Positions 7,911 to 16,096 of a DNA stretch of 64,000 nt are shown in pieces. Source of the stretch: an uncultured Sulfitobacter sp. (GTDB lineage: Bacteria; Pseudomonadota; Alphaproteobacteria; Rhodobacterales; Rhodobacteraceae); assembly GCF_947500075.1 (NCBI RefSeq), contig NZ_CANMQS010000008.1, positions 1 to 64,000 of the forward strand, read 5' to 3'. Position 1 is the stretch's first letter. Each line of letters starts with the position of its first letter. Below the pieces are notes generated by a model. That model did no database searches. It saw nothing but the letters and a program-made list of their open reading frames with translations, and had not been told where the DNA came from. The position numbers were made by a program, and so were the translations under genes.

Positions 7911-9290
7911 ATGGAAGAACTGACATTCGGATGGGAAGAATGGATTGCCCTGCCCGACCTGGGGCTGCCTGCACTCAAAGCCAAGGTGGACACAGGTGCC
8001 CGCACCTCTGCCCTGCATGCACATGACATCGAAATCTTCGGCCCCGCCGCCAAACCCAAGGTGCGCTTCAACGTGCATCCGATTGCGGGCCGCGAAGACA
8101 TTTCCATCACCTGCTCGGCGCCGCTGGTGGACCGGCGCGAGGTCACCTCGTCCAACGGTGAAAGCGAACAACGTTTTGTGATTTCCACCCTGCTGGACGT
8201 GGGCGGGCAAAGCTGGCCCATCGAAGTCACCCTCACCAACCGCGCAGGCATGAACAGCCGGATGCTGCTGGGCCGTCAGGCGCTGGGGGATCACATCACC
8301 ATCTCCGCCACTGAACGCAAAATGCAGCCTGAACTGAGCTATGACGTCTACCACACGGCTTCCCTGCGCCGCGCTGCCCCACAGCGCGCCCTGCGCATCG
8401 CCGTGCTCAGCCGCGAAGACAACTATTCTACCCGCCGCCTTGTCGAAGTGGGCGAAGACCGTGGCCACACCGTCGAAGTCATCGACACCACCCGCTGCTA
8501 CATGGCAATCAACACCATGGCCCCCGAAGTGCACTACGACGGCAAACGCCTGCCCCGCTATGACGCGGTGATCCCCCGCATCGGCGCGTCGGTCACGCCC
8601 TACGGCTGTGCGGTGATCCGCCAGTTTGAAACCATCGGCACCTATTGCGTGAACGGCTCTGCCGGTATCCTCGCCAGCCGCGACAAACTGCACGCCCATC
8701 AGGTGCTGGCGGGCAAGCGCATCGGCATGCCCACCACGGCCTTTGCAGCCTCCCCCAAAGACACGTCAAACCTGATGGCGCTTGTGGGCACCGCCCCGCT
8801 GATTGTGAAACTGCTGGAATCCACCCAAGGCAAAGGCGTGGTGCTGGCCGAAACCAAAAAGGCCGCCGAATCCGTGATCGACGCCTTCCGGGGCCTCAAA
8901 GCAAACTTTCTGGTGCAGGATTTCGTCAAGGAAGCCGCAGGCGAAGACATCCGCTGTCTGGTGGTCGCAGGCAAGGTTGTCGCCGCGATGAAACGCACCG
9001 GGGCCGATGGTGATTTCCGCTCCAACCTGCACCGGGGCGGGTCGGCCAAAGTCGTGCGCATCACCAAAGAGGAACGCGACACCGCCGTCCGCGCCGCCCG
9101 CGCCTTTGGCTTGGGCAAGGCTGGCGTGGATTTGCTGCGTTCGGAAACCGGCCCCAAAGTGCTCGAGGTCAACTCCTCTCCCGGTTTCGAGGGCATCGAA
9201 ACCGCCACAGGCAAGGATATCGTCGGCAAGATCTATGATCAGATCGAAGCGCGGGTAAAACCCCAGCCCCTGCGCAAACGCAAAAGCTGA
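7911..9290 (+). CDS. RimB-RimK fusion: retropepsin-like protease domain plus ATP-grasp glutamate ligase
   Basis: The first roughly 150 residues match the family once called ATP-dependent zinc protease (RimB-like), with the aspartic-protease motif [12 protein letters not shown]. Residues 160 to the end are a RimK-type ATP-grasp ligase ([46 protein letters not shown]). RimK adds glutamates to the C-terminus of ribosomal protein S6 and RimB trims the tail in Pseudomonas. Having both in one chain suggests writer and eraser are physically coupled. The start is supported by GGGAG before ATG 7911. It stands alone, without a rimA homologue nearby. The exact target here is inferred. Confidence 0.87.
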   Translation: MEELTFGWEEWIALPDLGLPALKAKVDTGARTSALHAHDIEIFGPAAKPKVRFNVHPIAGREDISITCSAPLVDRREVTSSNGESEQRFVISTLLDVGGQSWPIEVTLTNRAGMNSRMLLGRQALGDHITISATERKMQPELSYDVYHTASLRRAAPQRALRIAVLSREDNYSTRRLVEVGEDRGHTVEVIDTTRCYMAINTMAPEVHYDGKRLPRYDAVIPRIGASVTPYGCAVIRQFETIGTYCVNGSAGILASRDKLHAHQVLAGKRIGMPTTAFAASPKDTSNLMALVGTAPLIVKLLESTQGKGVVLAETKKAAESVIDAFRGLKANFLVQDFVKEAAGEDIRCLVVAGKVVAAMKRTGADGDFRSNLHRGGSAKVVRITKEERDTAVRAARAFGLGKAGVDLLRSETGPKVLEVNSSPGFEGIETATGKDIVGKIYDQIEARVKPQPLRKRKS

Positions 9291-9321
9291 CCCCTCCCCT
9301 CAACCTTGCCCTCCCACCCGT

Positions 9322-9360
9322 CTTCCAAATGGGTCAAAAAACCTGGGGCGTTTGAGGGGG
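9322..9360 (+). repeat. Dispersed intergenic repeat, copy A
   Basis: The stretch begins CTTCCAAATGGGTCAAAAAA, continues CCTGGGGCGTTTGAGGGG, and lies between two convergent genes. It matches copy B (12536) almost base for base and copy C (35050) in part. Confidence 0.75.
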
Positions 9361-9455
9361 CCAACAGTGATGCGCCATTGGTTCAAGCACAAGGGCGGCG
9401 CCCCTCATTCAAAAATAAAATCGCGTCGCGCTTCAGCGCGTCCTCCAGATCAACC

Positions 9456-10280
9456 TCAACCGGGCCGCCCATAGGGACACGATAGGCCCAACGTCTCCTC
9501 CAGCTTCGCCCAGGTCGCCTCCTCAAACGCCTCCGGCCAGACCACCTCGCGACGCGCAGCCAAAACCCGCGCCCGTGGCAGATACGCCGCCGCATAAGCC
9601 AGATGCCCGGCAATCATCGCCTCCCGCTCCGCCACGGGTGGCGGCATCGACACCATCAGCGCCTTCTGTTCCGCCGTGATCAACCGGTTGAGATGCAACA
9701 CACCGCCCCGATGCGGTGCCGCCGTTTCCTCAATCAGCAGATCCACCAGCAGGTTGCGCAGATGAAAGACCCCCAGCACGCCGTTGATATACTCCTCCCG
9801 GCCCACGGCCAGATGCAGCAGACCCAGAATTCTGATGAACTCTTCAATCTGGTAGCGCAGCTTGCGGGGCGCCGGCCCGGCGGCGGCAGCCTGCGCAGTC
9901 AATCCCTGATAGAGCCCATCGGGGTCAAACACCGGTTTCAACCCGGCCTGCGTCTGCGCACCCATCTGATCCGGCTTGAGGATCACCACATCTGTCCGCG
10001 TCCAGTCCCGCGTGATGGCATTGATCAACACGGGCACCGTAGTCCGGTCCCACCACAGAACGATCTCTCCGGTCTGCGCCACTGCCTTGCGCCAGACCTC
10101 CGCCACCGCATCCGTCGCGCCCGCATCCGCCACCAGCACAAAATCAATGTCGCTATAGGCATCTGCCAGACCCGTGCCATAGCTCCCGCTCAGAAACAGC
10201 GCGCGGATCCCCGGCACATCCTTCACCGCCGCTGCAATCGTCTCAATCACCTGCCCGTGGTCCATTGGTCCGCCCTTCAT
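9456..10280 (-). CDS. Nucleotidyltransferase-domain protein (aminoglycoside adenylyltransferase-like)
   Basis: A 274-residue protein with the DNA polymerase beta-type nucleotidyltransferase signature SGSYGTGLADAYSDIDFVLV near residue 30: the GS box followed by a DxD metal site. A third acidic residue would be expected near residue 90. The rest is helical, as in ANT(4')/AadA-like enzymes. The reaction is probably AMP transfer to a small molecule or protein, but the substrate cannot be told and resistance should not be assumed. Two starts are possible: MKGG (GGGGG upstream, used here) and MDHGQ five codons later. Confidence 0.75.
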   Translation of the reverse strand: MKGGPMDHGQVIETIAAAVKDVPGIRALFLSGSYGTGLADAYSDIDFVLVADAGATDAVAEVWRKAVAQTGEIVLWWDRTTVPVLINAITRDWTRTDVVILKPDQMGAQTQAGLKPVFDPDGLYQGLTAQAAAAGPAPRKLRYQIEEFIRILGLLHLAVGREEYINGVLGVFHLRNLLVDLLIEETAAPHRGGVLHLNRLITAEQKALMVSMPPPVAEREAMIAGHLAYAAAYLPRARVLAARREVVWPEAFEEATWAKLEETLGLSCPYGRPG

Positions 10281-10401
10281 CCGTTCCCCCTTTCAGGTAG
10301 TCTCCCGAACGCCCATCCGCAAACCCCGGCACAGGATCCACGTTGATTTCACCTGACCCTTTGCTACACTTCGCCGACCCCCACCCAGCAGGAGACGCCT
10401 C

Positions 10402-11250
10402 ATGCACCGCTTCATCCTTTGTCTGACCGCCACTCTGGCACTGCCTACCGGAGCCTTCGCCAAATGCGCCACAGAGGCTGAAATCGCCGCCTTCGTGGCC
10501 GCAGCCAGCACCAACACCCCGGCCAAAGCACTGGCGGCAGGCGGCAGCATGGACGATGCCCTCTGCACCCAGGACAAACTGGTCGCCGCCATGGCCCCGA
10601 CGATGGGCCGGGTGATCGGCTACAAGGCAGGCCTGACCAGCAAACCCGCGCAGGACCGCTTTGGGGTGAGCGAACCGGTGCAGGGCGTGCTCTATGAAAA
10701 CATGATGGTGGAGGACGGCGCAACCGTGCCCGTCGCTTTCGGCGCCATCCCGATGGTGGAATCCGATCTGGTGCTGAAAGTCGGCAGCACCGACATCAAC
10801 AGCGCCCAGACGCCGCTGGATGTGCTCTCGGCCATCAGCAGCGTGCATCCCTTCATCGAGCTTCCCGACATGACCCTTGCCAAAGGGGAGCCCATCAACG
10901 CCGTCACCCTCACAGCCATTGGCGTGGCCCCGAAACTGGGTGTGCTGGGCGCTGGCATCCCGGTCACCGATGCCGCTGCGATGACCGACGCCCTGAGCAG
11001 CATGTCCGTGACCCTGACCAATGGCGCGGGCGAGGACGTAACCACCGCCCCGGGCAAGGCAGTGCTGGGTCATCCGGCCAATGCGGTGCTCTGGCTTGTC
11101 AGCAAAGGCATCGCCCTTCAGGAAGGCGATCTGGTCTCCGTCGGCTCCTTCGGCCCCCTGACCCCTGCGGCAAAGATGAAAGGCGGCGCCAGCGTGACCT
11201 ATCAGGGCCTGCCCGGTGACCCCACAGTTTCAGTAACATTCAGCGACTGA
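10402..11250 (+). CDS. Apparently exported FAH/MhpD-like hydratase
   Basis: The 282-residue protein begins with a clear Sec signal peptide (MHRFILCLTATLALPTGAFA, then KC). The mature part resembles the 2-keto-4-pentenoate hydratase/fumarylacetoacetate hydrolase fold (MGRVIGYKAGLTSKPAQDRF, MVESDLVLKV). These enzymes are normally cytosolic and act on aromatic meta-cleavage products with a divalent metal. Export is therefore unusual, and the protein may have a non-catalytic or cell-envelope role. No meta-cleavage genes lie nearby. It diverges from the nucleotidyltransferase gene and has its own AGGAG site. Confidence 0.75.
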   Translation: MHRFILCLTATLALPTGAFAKCATEAEIAAFVAAASTNTPAKALAAGGSMDDALCTQDKLVAAMAPTMGRVIGYKAGLTSKPAQDRFGVSEPVQGVLYENMMVEDGATVPVAFGAIPMVESDLVLKVGSTDINSAQTPLDVLSAISSVHPFIELPDMTLAKGEPINAVTLTAIGVAPKLGVLGAGIPVTDAAAMTDALSSMSVTLTNGAGEDVTTAPGKAVLGHPANAVLWLVSKGIALQEGDLVSVGSFGPLTPAAKMKGGASVTYQGLPGDPTVSVTFSD

Positions 11251-11345
11251 CGCACCCAGAACAGATCGGGGGTTCTTGAGCATGCCCTATGGACGCTGCC
11301 GCCACAAATCCTATATAAACAGTCAGGAACCAGAACGAGAATGGC

Positions 11346-11708
11346 ATGACCCAGCAAACACCCCCGATGGAAGGCGCGCCGCTGATCGCCCCTTCCTCCA
11401 CCGATCATCCGCTTTACGAGCAGATCGTAGAGGCCTGCCGGTCTGTCTATGACCCTGAAATCCCTGTAAATATCTATGAACTGGGCCTGATCTACACGAT
11501 CGACATCAACGCCGAGAACGCGGTCGACATCAAAATGTCCCTCACCGCCCCCGGCTGCCCGGTCGCAGGTGAAATGCCCGGCTGGGTCGCGGATGCGGTG
11601 GAACCGCTTCCGGGCGTCAAACAGGTCAACGTCGAACTGGTGTGGGAGCCGCCCTGGGGCATGGACATGATGTCCGACGAGGCCCGGCTTGAATTGGGGT
11701 TCATGTAA
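11346..11708 (+). CDS. SufT-like MIP18/DUF59 iron-sulfur assembly protein
   Basis: A 120-residue MIP18-family protein. The family signature is visible (VYDPEIPVNIYELGLIYTI, SLTAPGCPVAGEMPGWV, VELVWEPPWGMDMM) with the conserved Cys in the APGCP loop. Homologues (SufT, and PaaD in a different context) help mature Fe-S proteins. A gene for an A-type carrier lies 130 bp downstream, which supports an Fe-S role. The suf operon itself is not in the window. Confidence 0.88.
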   Translation: MTQQTPPMEGAPLIAPSSTDHPLYEQIVEACRSVYDPEIPVNIYELGLIYTIDINAENAVDIKMSLTAPGCPVAGEMPGWVADAVEPLPGVKQVNVELVWEPPWGMDMMSDEARLELGFM

Positions 11709-11840
11709 GCCCCCTCGCCGCGTCGCCCCAACGGCTCCAGGACAGCAGATCACACAGCGGCCTTTTCGATTTTGCCGCAGCTGAGGTTCTTGAGAAAATC
11801 CAGCCGACACACTATCTTGGCCGCAACAGGAGAACGCACC

Positions 11841-12203
11841 ATGTTTGGCATTCCCGGCAAGCAAGCCGTCACGATCACCCCCAAAGCCGCCGCACAGATC
11901 AGCAAGCTGATGACGCAGGCGGGCCACGCAGGGCTGCGCATCGGCGTCAAGAAAGGCGGCTGCGCGGGCATGGAATACACCATGGATTACGTGGACGAAG
12001 CGGACCCCAACGACGAAACCGTCGAACAGGACGGCGCGCGGGTGATGATTGCCCCGATGGCGCAGATGTTCCTCTTCGGCACGGAAATCGACTATGAAAC
12101 CTCCCTGCTGGAATCCGGCTTCCGCTTCAACAACCCCAATGTGACCGAAGCCTGCGGCTGCGGGGAATCGATCAAATTTGACGAGAGCCTCGCCGCCAAG
12201 TGA
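11841..12203 (+). CDS. A-type iron-sulfur carrier protein (HesB/IscA/SufA family)
   Basis: A 120-residue A-type carrier that receives clusters from a scaffold and passes them to apoproteins. The three conserved cysteines are present: one in KKGGCAGMEY and two in EACGCGES. The start at ATG 11841 (MFGIPGKQ) is chosen because AGGAG lies eight bases before it. The track start 23 codons earlier lacks such a site. It overlaps the next gene by four bases (GTGA). SufA, IscA and ErpA are hard to separate by sequence alone. Confidence 0.92.
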   Translation: MFGIPGKQAVTITPKAAAQISKLMTQAGHAGLRIGVKKGGCAGMEYTMDYVDEADPNDETVEQDGARVMIAPMAQMFLFGTEIDYETSLLESGFRFNNPNVTEACGCGESIKFDESLAAK

Positions 12204-12529
12204 GCCTCGCCGCTGAAGACATCGCCTTTGCCCGCGATCTTTTCAGCGCCCTCCCGGATCTCAGCACCCGAAAGATGTTCGGCGGCCTCGGCCTCTATTC
12301 CGAAGGCGTGATTTTTGCTGTCATGCGCTCGGACGGGCAAATCCTGATCAAGGCGCAGCAAGGCCCCTTTGCCGATCACATGGCATCCATTGGCGCCGAA
12401 ATCTGGTCCTACACCCGCAAAAACGGCACCCAAAGCGCGATGCCCTACTGGACCCTGCCCGACAGCGCGCTCGACGATCCTGAGGAAGCCCGCGATCTGG
12501 CGCGACAGGCCTTGAACGCACTGCGCTGA
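12200..12529 (+). CDS. TfoX/Sxy N-terminal domain protein
   Basis: The 109-residue protein matches the TfoX N-domain (ARDLFSALPDLSTRKMFGGLGLY, then FADHMASIGAEIWSY). Full Sxy/TfoX of gammaproteobacteria, a competence co-activator, also has a C-terminal domain, which is absent here. The function in alphaproteobacteria is unknown. Translation starts at a GTG that overlaps the stop of the A-type carrier gene, so it is co-translated with it. It ends just before the dispersed repeat. Confidence 0.8.
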   Translation: MSLAAEDIAFARDLFSALPDLSTRKMFGGLGLYSEGVIFAVMRSDGQILIKAQQGPFADHMASIGAEIWSYTRKNGTQSAMPYWTLPDSALDDPEEARDLARQALNALR

Positions 12530-12535
12530 CCGCCC

Positions 12536-12572
12536 CTTCCAAATGGGTCTAAAAACCTTGGGAGTATGAGGG
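12536..12572 (+). repeat. Dispersed intergenic repeat, copy B
   Basis: The stretch begins CTTCCAAATGGGTCTAAAAA, then CCTTGGGAGTATGAGGG. It differs from copy A at a few positions only and again lies between convergent genes, running into a hairpin. Confidence 0.75.
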
Positions 12573-12609
12573 CAAACAGCCCTCATCCCGCCGCCCTGCG
12601 TGGCGGCGG
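12566..12609. terminator. Double hairpin between convergent tfoX-like and dctM genes
   Basis: Two perfect hairpins lie in series: ATGAGGGC/GCCCTCAT with a five-base loop, then CCGCCGCC/GGCGGCGG with a six-base loop. There is no long T run, so termination would be through strong structure. The position between two converging genes fits a bidirectional stop. Confidence 0.6.
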
Positions 12610-12629
12610 AACCTCTCAACACGAAAACC

Positions 12630-14003
12630 CTACTTCGTTATGATCTCCGGCCCCATCATCATCGTCGGCAACCATGTGCTGAGGAAGGGAATATAGGTCA
12701 CCATAATCAGGAAGACGAAGAGCACCGCCAGAAACGGCAGCGCCGCGCGGACCACATTCATCATCGGCATATTCGCCACGCCCGACGTCACAAAGAGGTT
12801 CAGCCCCACCGGCGGGGTGATCATCCCGATCTCCATGTTCACCACCATGATGATGCCCAGATGAATGGGATCAATGCCCAGCTCAATCGCAATCGGGAAC
12901 ACCAGCGGTGCCACGATCACCAGCAAGCCGGACGGCTCCATGAACTGCCCGCCGATCAGCAGGATCACATTCACAATCACCAGGAACATGATCGGTCCAA
13001 AGCCCGCATCCAGCATCGCGGCAGAGATCTGCTGCGGGATCTGCTCGTCTGTCAGCACGTGTTTGAGGATCAGCGCATTGGCGATGATGAACATCAAGGT
13101 CACCGTCAGCTTGCCCGCTTCAAACAGCGTATCGCGCGTGTCGCGGTGGAAGAACACGGTCACAAGCGCCTTGGGTTTCTCCCACAGTGACAGATTGCGC
13201 CCCTCCGCCACATGCAGCGGTCCCATGTCGCGGTAGACAAAGGTGGCAATGAAAAAGGCATAGACAGCCGCCACCGCAGCGGCTTCCGTGGGCGTAAAGA
13301 TACCGCCATAGATGCCGCCCAGAATGATCACGATCAGGAACAACCCCCAGCCCGCTTCGATGCCCGAGCGACGCACCTCGCCCCAGCCCAGCCAATCGCC
13401 CTTGGGCAGGTCACGCACCCGCGCGATGATATAGATCGTCACCATCAGCATGAGCCCCGCCAGCAGGCCCGGAATGACGCCCGCAAGGAACATCCGCCCC
13501 ACTGACACATCCGTGGCAGAAGCATAGACCACCATCACAATCGACGGCGGGATCAGGATGCCCAAGGTGCCCGCCACAGCGATCACACCCGCCGCAAAAT
13601 CCTTGGTATAGCCCACTTCCCGCATGCCCACGATCACGATGGACCCAATGGCCACCACCGTCGCGGGCGATGAGCCGCTCAACGCGGCGAAGAGCATACA
13701 GGCAAAGACCCCCGCAATCGCCAATCCGCCGGGCAAATGCCCGACAAGGGCGATGGAAAACCGGATGATCCTGCGCGCCACACCGCCCGTGGACATGAAA
13801 CTCGACGCCAGAATGAAAAACGGGATCGCCAGCAGCGTATAATGCCCGGCCATCGCCTGAAAGAATGTCTGCGCGATCGACGCCAGCGAGGTATCCGACA
13901 GTGCCAGCAGAAAGATGATCGACGACAGGCCAAGGGAGATCGCAATCGGCACCCCGATCAGCATCAACCCCACCACCATGGAGAAAAGAACAACAACTTC
14001 CAT
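12630..14003 (-). CDS. dctM: TRAP transporter large permease (DctM)
   Basis: A 457-residue integral membrane protein with about twelve hydrophobic segments, the channel subunit of a tripartite ATP-independent periplasmic transporter driven by sodium or proton gradients. DctM hallmarks include ALSGSSPATVVAIGSI and GILIPPSIVMVVYA near the first half and GLNLFVTSGVANM near the end. A loop around residues 260-290 is longer than usual. It follows dctQ by three bases in the same operon. Confidence 0.94.
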   Translation of the reverse strand: MEVVVLFSMVVGLMLIGVPIAISLGLSSIIFLLALSDTSLASIAQTFFQAMAGHYTLLAIPFFILASSFMSTGGVARRIIRFSIALVGHLPGGLAIAGVFACMLFAALSGSSPATVVAIGSIVIVGMREVGYTKDFAAGVIAVAGTLGILIPPSIVMVVYASATDVSVGRMFLAGVIPGLLAGLMLMVTIYIIARVRDLPKGDWLGWGEVRRSGIEAGWGLFLIVIILGGIYGGIFTPTEAAAVAAVYAFFIATFVYRDMGPLHVAEGRNLSLWEKPKALVTVFFHRDTRDTLFEAGKLTVTLMFIIANALILKHVLTDEQIPQQISAAMLDAGFGPIMFLVIVNVILLIGGQFMEPSGLLVIVAPLVFPIAIELGIDPIHLGIIMVVNMEIGMITPPVGLNLFVTSGVANMPMMNVVRAALPFLAVLFVFLIMVTYIPFLSTWLPTMMMGPEIITK

Positions 14004-14006
14004 GGC

Positions 14007-14687
14007 TTAGTTCCCCGCGTTCATATGTTTGACGTCTTCCACGGCATCTTCTGCCTCGTGGCTGACAATCAGGGTCTTCTGCCGCCCCTGCGCGACCTTC
14101 ACAAAGGCCTGCACAAACCGCAGCAACAACAGCGCCGCGCCGAAGGGCAGCATCGCATAGGGAATGAAGCGCGGCAGTTTTTCATAGGCTTCCCCCTGGT
14201 TCATGATCGGCTCAATGAACCGCAGCCACTCGGGGATCGGCGTGTCGATCACCTCATACCAGGCCTGATCACGCGAATTTTCGAACCCCGTCGGGAACCA
14301 GCGGCCAGACGTCGCATCAAGTGCCGCAAACGGCGCCCAGTAATCCCATGCGCCCTTCAGGATCAGCAGCGCGTAGATCACGCAGACCGCACCGGCCAGC
14401 AGCGCCAGAACCTTACGCGGCCCTTCGGAAAACAGGTTGATCACTGCGTCCACCCCCAGATGCGCCGTCACCTTCACCGCATAGCTCATGCCGAACAGCA
14501 CCAGCCAGGCGAACAGGAACGTCGTCATCTCCAGCCCCCAGATGATTCCGGTGTTGAACCCGTAGCGCAGCACCACGTTGATGAACGTGATGATCGTCAT
14601 CAGACCCAGGATCAGGGCAATGGCCGTCTCCTCGATCTCGCTGACGATGCGGCCGATGCCGCTTTGGTGCTCCTCGTGGTGTGCCAT
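14007..14687 (-). CDS. dctQ: TRAP transporter small permease (DctQ)
   Basis: A 226-residue small membrane subunit with four helices that supports DctM. The family pattern is visible (FINVVLRYGFNTGIIWGLEMTTFLFAWLVL). An insert of about 60 residues between helices 3 and 4 (YWAPFAALDATSGRWFPTG..) makes it longer than the usual 160-180 residues, as in some DctQ proteins of larger-solute TRAP systems. The start MAHHEEHQ has GGGGGAGG a few bases upstream. The track start 21 codons earlier would run through the intercistronic hairpin. Confidence 0.9.
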   Translation of the reverse strand: MAHHEEHQSGIGRIVSEIEETAIALILGLMTIITFINVVLRYGFNTGIIWGLEMTTFLFAWLVLFGMSYAVKVTAHLGVDAVINLFSEGPRKVLALLAGAVCVIYALLILKGAWDYWAPFAALDATSGRWFPTGFENSRDQAWYEVIDTPIPEWLRFIEPIMNQGEAYEKLPRFIPYAMLPFGAALLLLRFVQAFVKVAQGRQKTLIVSHEAEDAVEDVKHMNAGN

Positions 14688-14710
14688 GCGCGCCTCCCCC
14701 GACGTCAAAA

Positions 14711-14742
14711 GAAACCCCCGCCCCATTGTTGGGGCGAGGGCT
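14711..14742 (-). terminator. Intercistronic hairpin between dctP and dctQ
   Basis: The minus strand reads CCCTCGCCCC, a six-base loop, then GGGGCGGGGG followed by TTTCTTTT. This stem, with G-T pairs and a short T tract, sits directly after dctP. Such partial terminators let the abundant binding protein be made in excess over the membrane subunits. Confidence 0.7.
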
Positions 14743-14758
14743 GTTTTCATCAGCTACA

Positions 14759-15757
14759 TCATGAAGATGAGTTGTTGATCGCCTGTGCGGCGTCGATGTT
14801 GTCCTGACCCACATCATCCAGGAACTGGTCCCAGACGGGTTTCATGACATCGACCCATTCCTGACGCTGCTCTGCTGTCAGTTGACGGACCACGCCGCCG
14901 GCATCGATGATTGCCTGTTTGGCCTCCGCGTTCACCTTGGTGGATTCGGAGTTCCGCGCCTCTGTCACCTCAGCCACGATTGTCAACAACTGGTCACGCA
15001 CATCCGCGTCCAGCCCGTCCAGCCAGTCGGTGGAGGTCACCAGCATGTAATCGATGATGCCGTGGTTGGTTTCAGTCACGCCGTCCTGCACTTCAAAGAA
15101 CTTGCGGCCATAGATGTTGGACCAAGTGTTCTCCTGCCCATCGACAACGCCGGTTTGCAACGCGCCGTACACCTCAGAGAACGCCATCGGCTGCGGAGAG
15201 CCGCCCATCGCGGCCATCTGCGCTTTCAGCACGTCAGAGTTCTGCACGCGGAACTTCAGGCCCGATGCGTCAGAGGGCGAGATCAGCGGCACATTGGCCG
15301 ACATCTGCTTCATGCCATTGTGCCAGAATGCCAGACCCAGCAGGCCCCGGCGGGTCATGCTTTCCTTCATCGCCTGACCGGTTTCAGAGCTTTGGAAGGC
15401 ATCCACAGCGTCGATGTCCTTGAACATGAACGGCAGATCGAAGATGCGGAACTGCTTGGTGAACTGCTCAAACTTCGACAGCGACGGGGCGGCCAGCTGC
15501 ACGTCGCCCTGAAGCAAGGCTTCCAGCACCTGATCGTCGTTATAAAGCGTGGAGTTCGGGAACACTTCCATGCAGGCCTTGCCGTTCATCTCTTCGTTGA
15601 CGCGGGTTTCCAACAGCGTCGCGGCAATGCCTTTGGGGTGTTTATCGGTGTTGGTCACATGGCTGAACTTGATGACAACTTCGCCGTCGTCACAAGCCGC
15701 AGCAACAGCGCCAGCGGATACGGTCAGGGCCAATGCGGCCGCAGTCAGAAATTTCAT
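14759..15757 (-). CDS. dctP: TRAP transporter solute-binding protein (DctP)
   Basis: A 332-residue periplasmic binding protein. It has a signal peptide (MKFLTAAALALTVSAGAVAA) and the DctP fold with VIKFSHVTNTDKHPKG. The ligand-arginine segment GLKFRVQNSDVLKAQ and the hallmark GVVDGQENTWSNIYG are present. The ligand is probably an organic acid, which the sequence does not identify. The start at 15757 has GGGAGGAG upstream and replaces a track start 29 codons earlier. It is first in the dctPQM operon and diverges from the LuxR-type gene. Confidence 0.94.
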   Translation of the reverse strand: MKFLTAAALALTVSAGAVAAACDDGEVVIKFSHVTNTDKHPKGIAATLLETRVNEEMNGKACMEVFPNSTLYNDDQVLEALLQGDVQLAAPSLSKFEQFTKQFRIFDLPFMFKDIDAVDAFQSSETGQAMKESMTRRGLLGLAFWHNGMKQMSANVPLISPSDASGLKFRVQNSDVLKAQMAAMGGSPQPMAFSEVYGALQTGVVDGQENTWSNIYGRKFFEVQDGVTETNHGIIDYMLVTSTDWLDGLDADVRDQLLTIVAEVTEARNSESTKVNAEAKQAIIDAGGVVRQLTAEQRQEWVDVMKPVWDQFLDDVGQDNIDAAQAINNSSS

Positions 15758-15916
15758 GAGGTCTCCTCCCAGAGATATGGAATCGTTGGCGGCATCACCC
15801 AAGATGCCTTGCACGCTATCAAACAGAAGCGGCGGCACTGTCACAAGAAGATGGAAGGATGAGAGCGCGCGAAGGATTTATGTGAATAGAAACAGATACG
15901 TACTGCCCAAAGCTCA

Positions 15917-15996
15917 TGTGCGAAGATCCATGCCGTCCCCCTCACTGTGCGAAATTCCGCACAAGCCCCGCAGACGAATGTGCGAAATTCCGCACA
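15917..15996. promoter_or_regulatory. Operator array: two identical 18-bp palindromes plus a half-site
   Basis: TGTGCGAAATTCCGCACA occurs at 15946-15963 and again, identical, at 15979-15996. A left half (TGTGCGAAGATCC) begins at 15917. Start-to-start spacing is 29 and 33 bp, close to three helical turns, so the bound proteins would face the same side. The 339-bp space (15758-16096) holds no gene and separates dctP from the LuxR-type regulator. The binding protein could be that regulator or an IclR/GntR-type repressor. Confidence 0.75.
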
Positions 15997-16096
15997 AGAC
16001 CTTCAGTCACCCAGCCGCGCAGATCAGCGCAGGCCCCGCGCGCAATCCGGCGCCATCCATCTTGAATTACCCTGCACCAGCCCCTCTACTGTGGAC

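Noticed and set aside
9456-10280. Aminoglycoside resistance gene
   Set aside because: Only the general nucleotidyltransferase signature is visible; there is no sequence support for a drug substrate.
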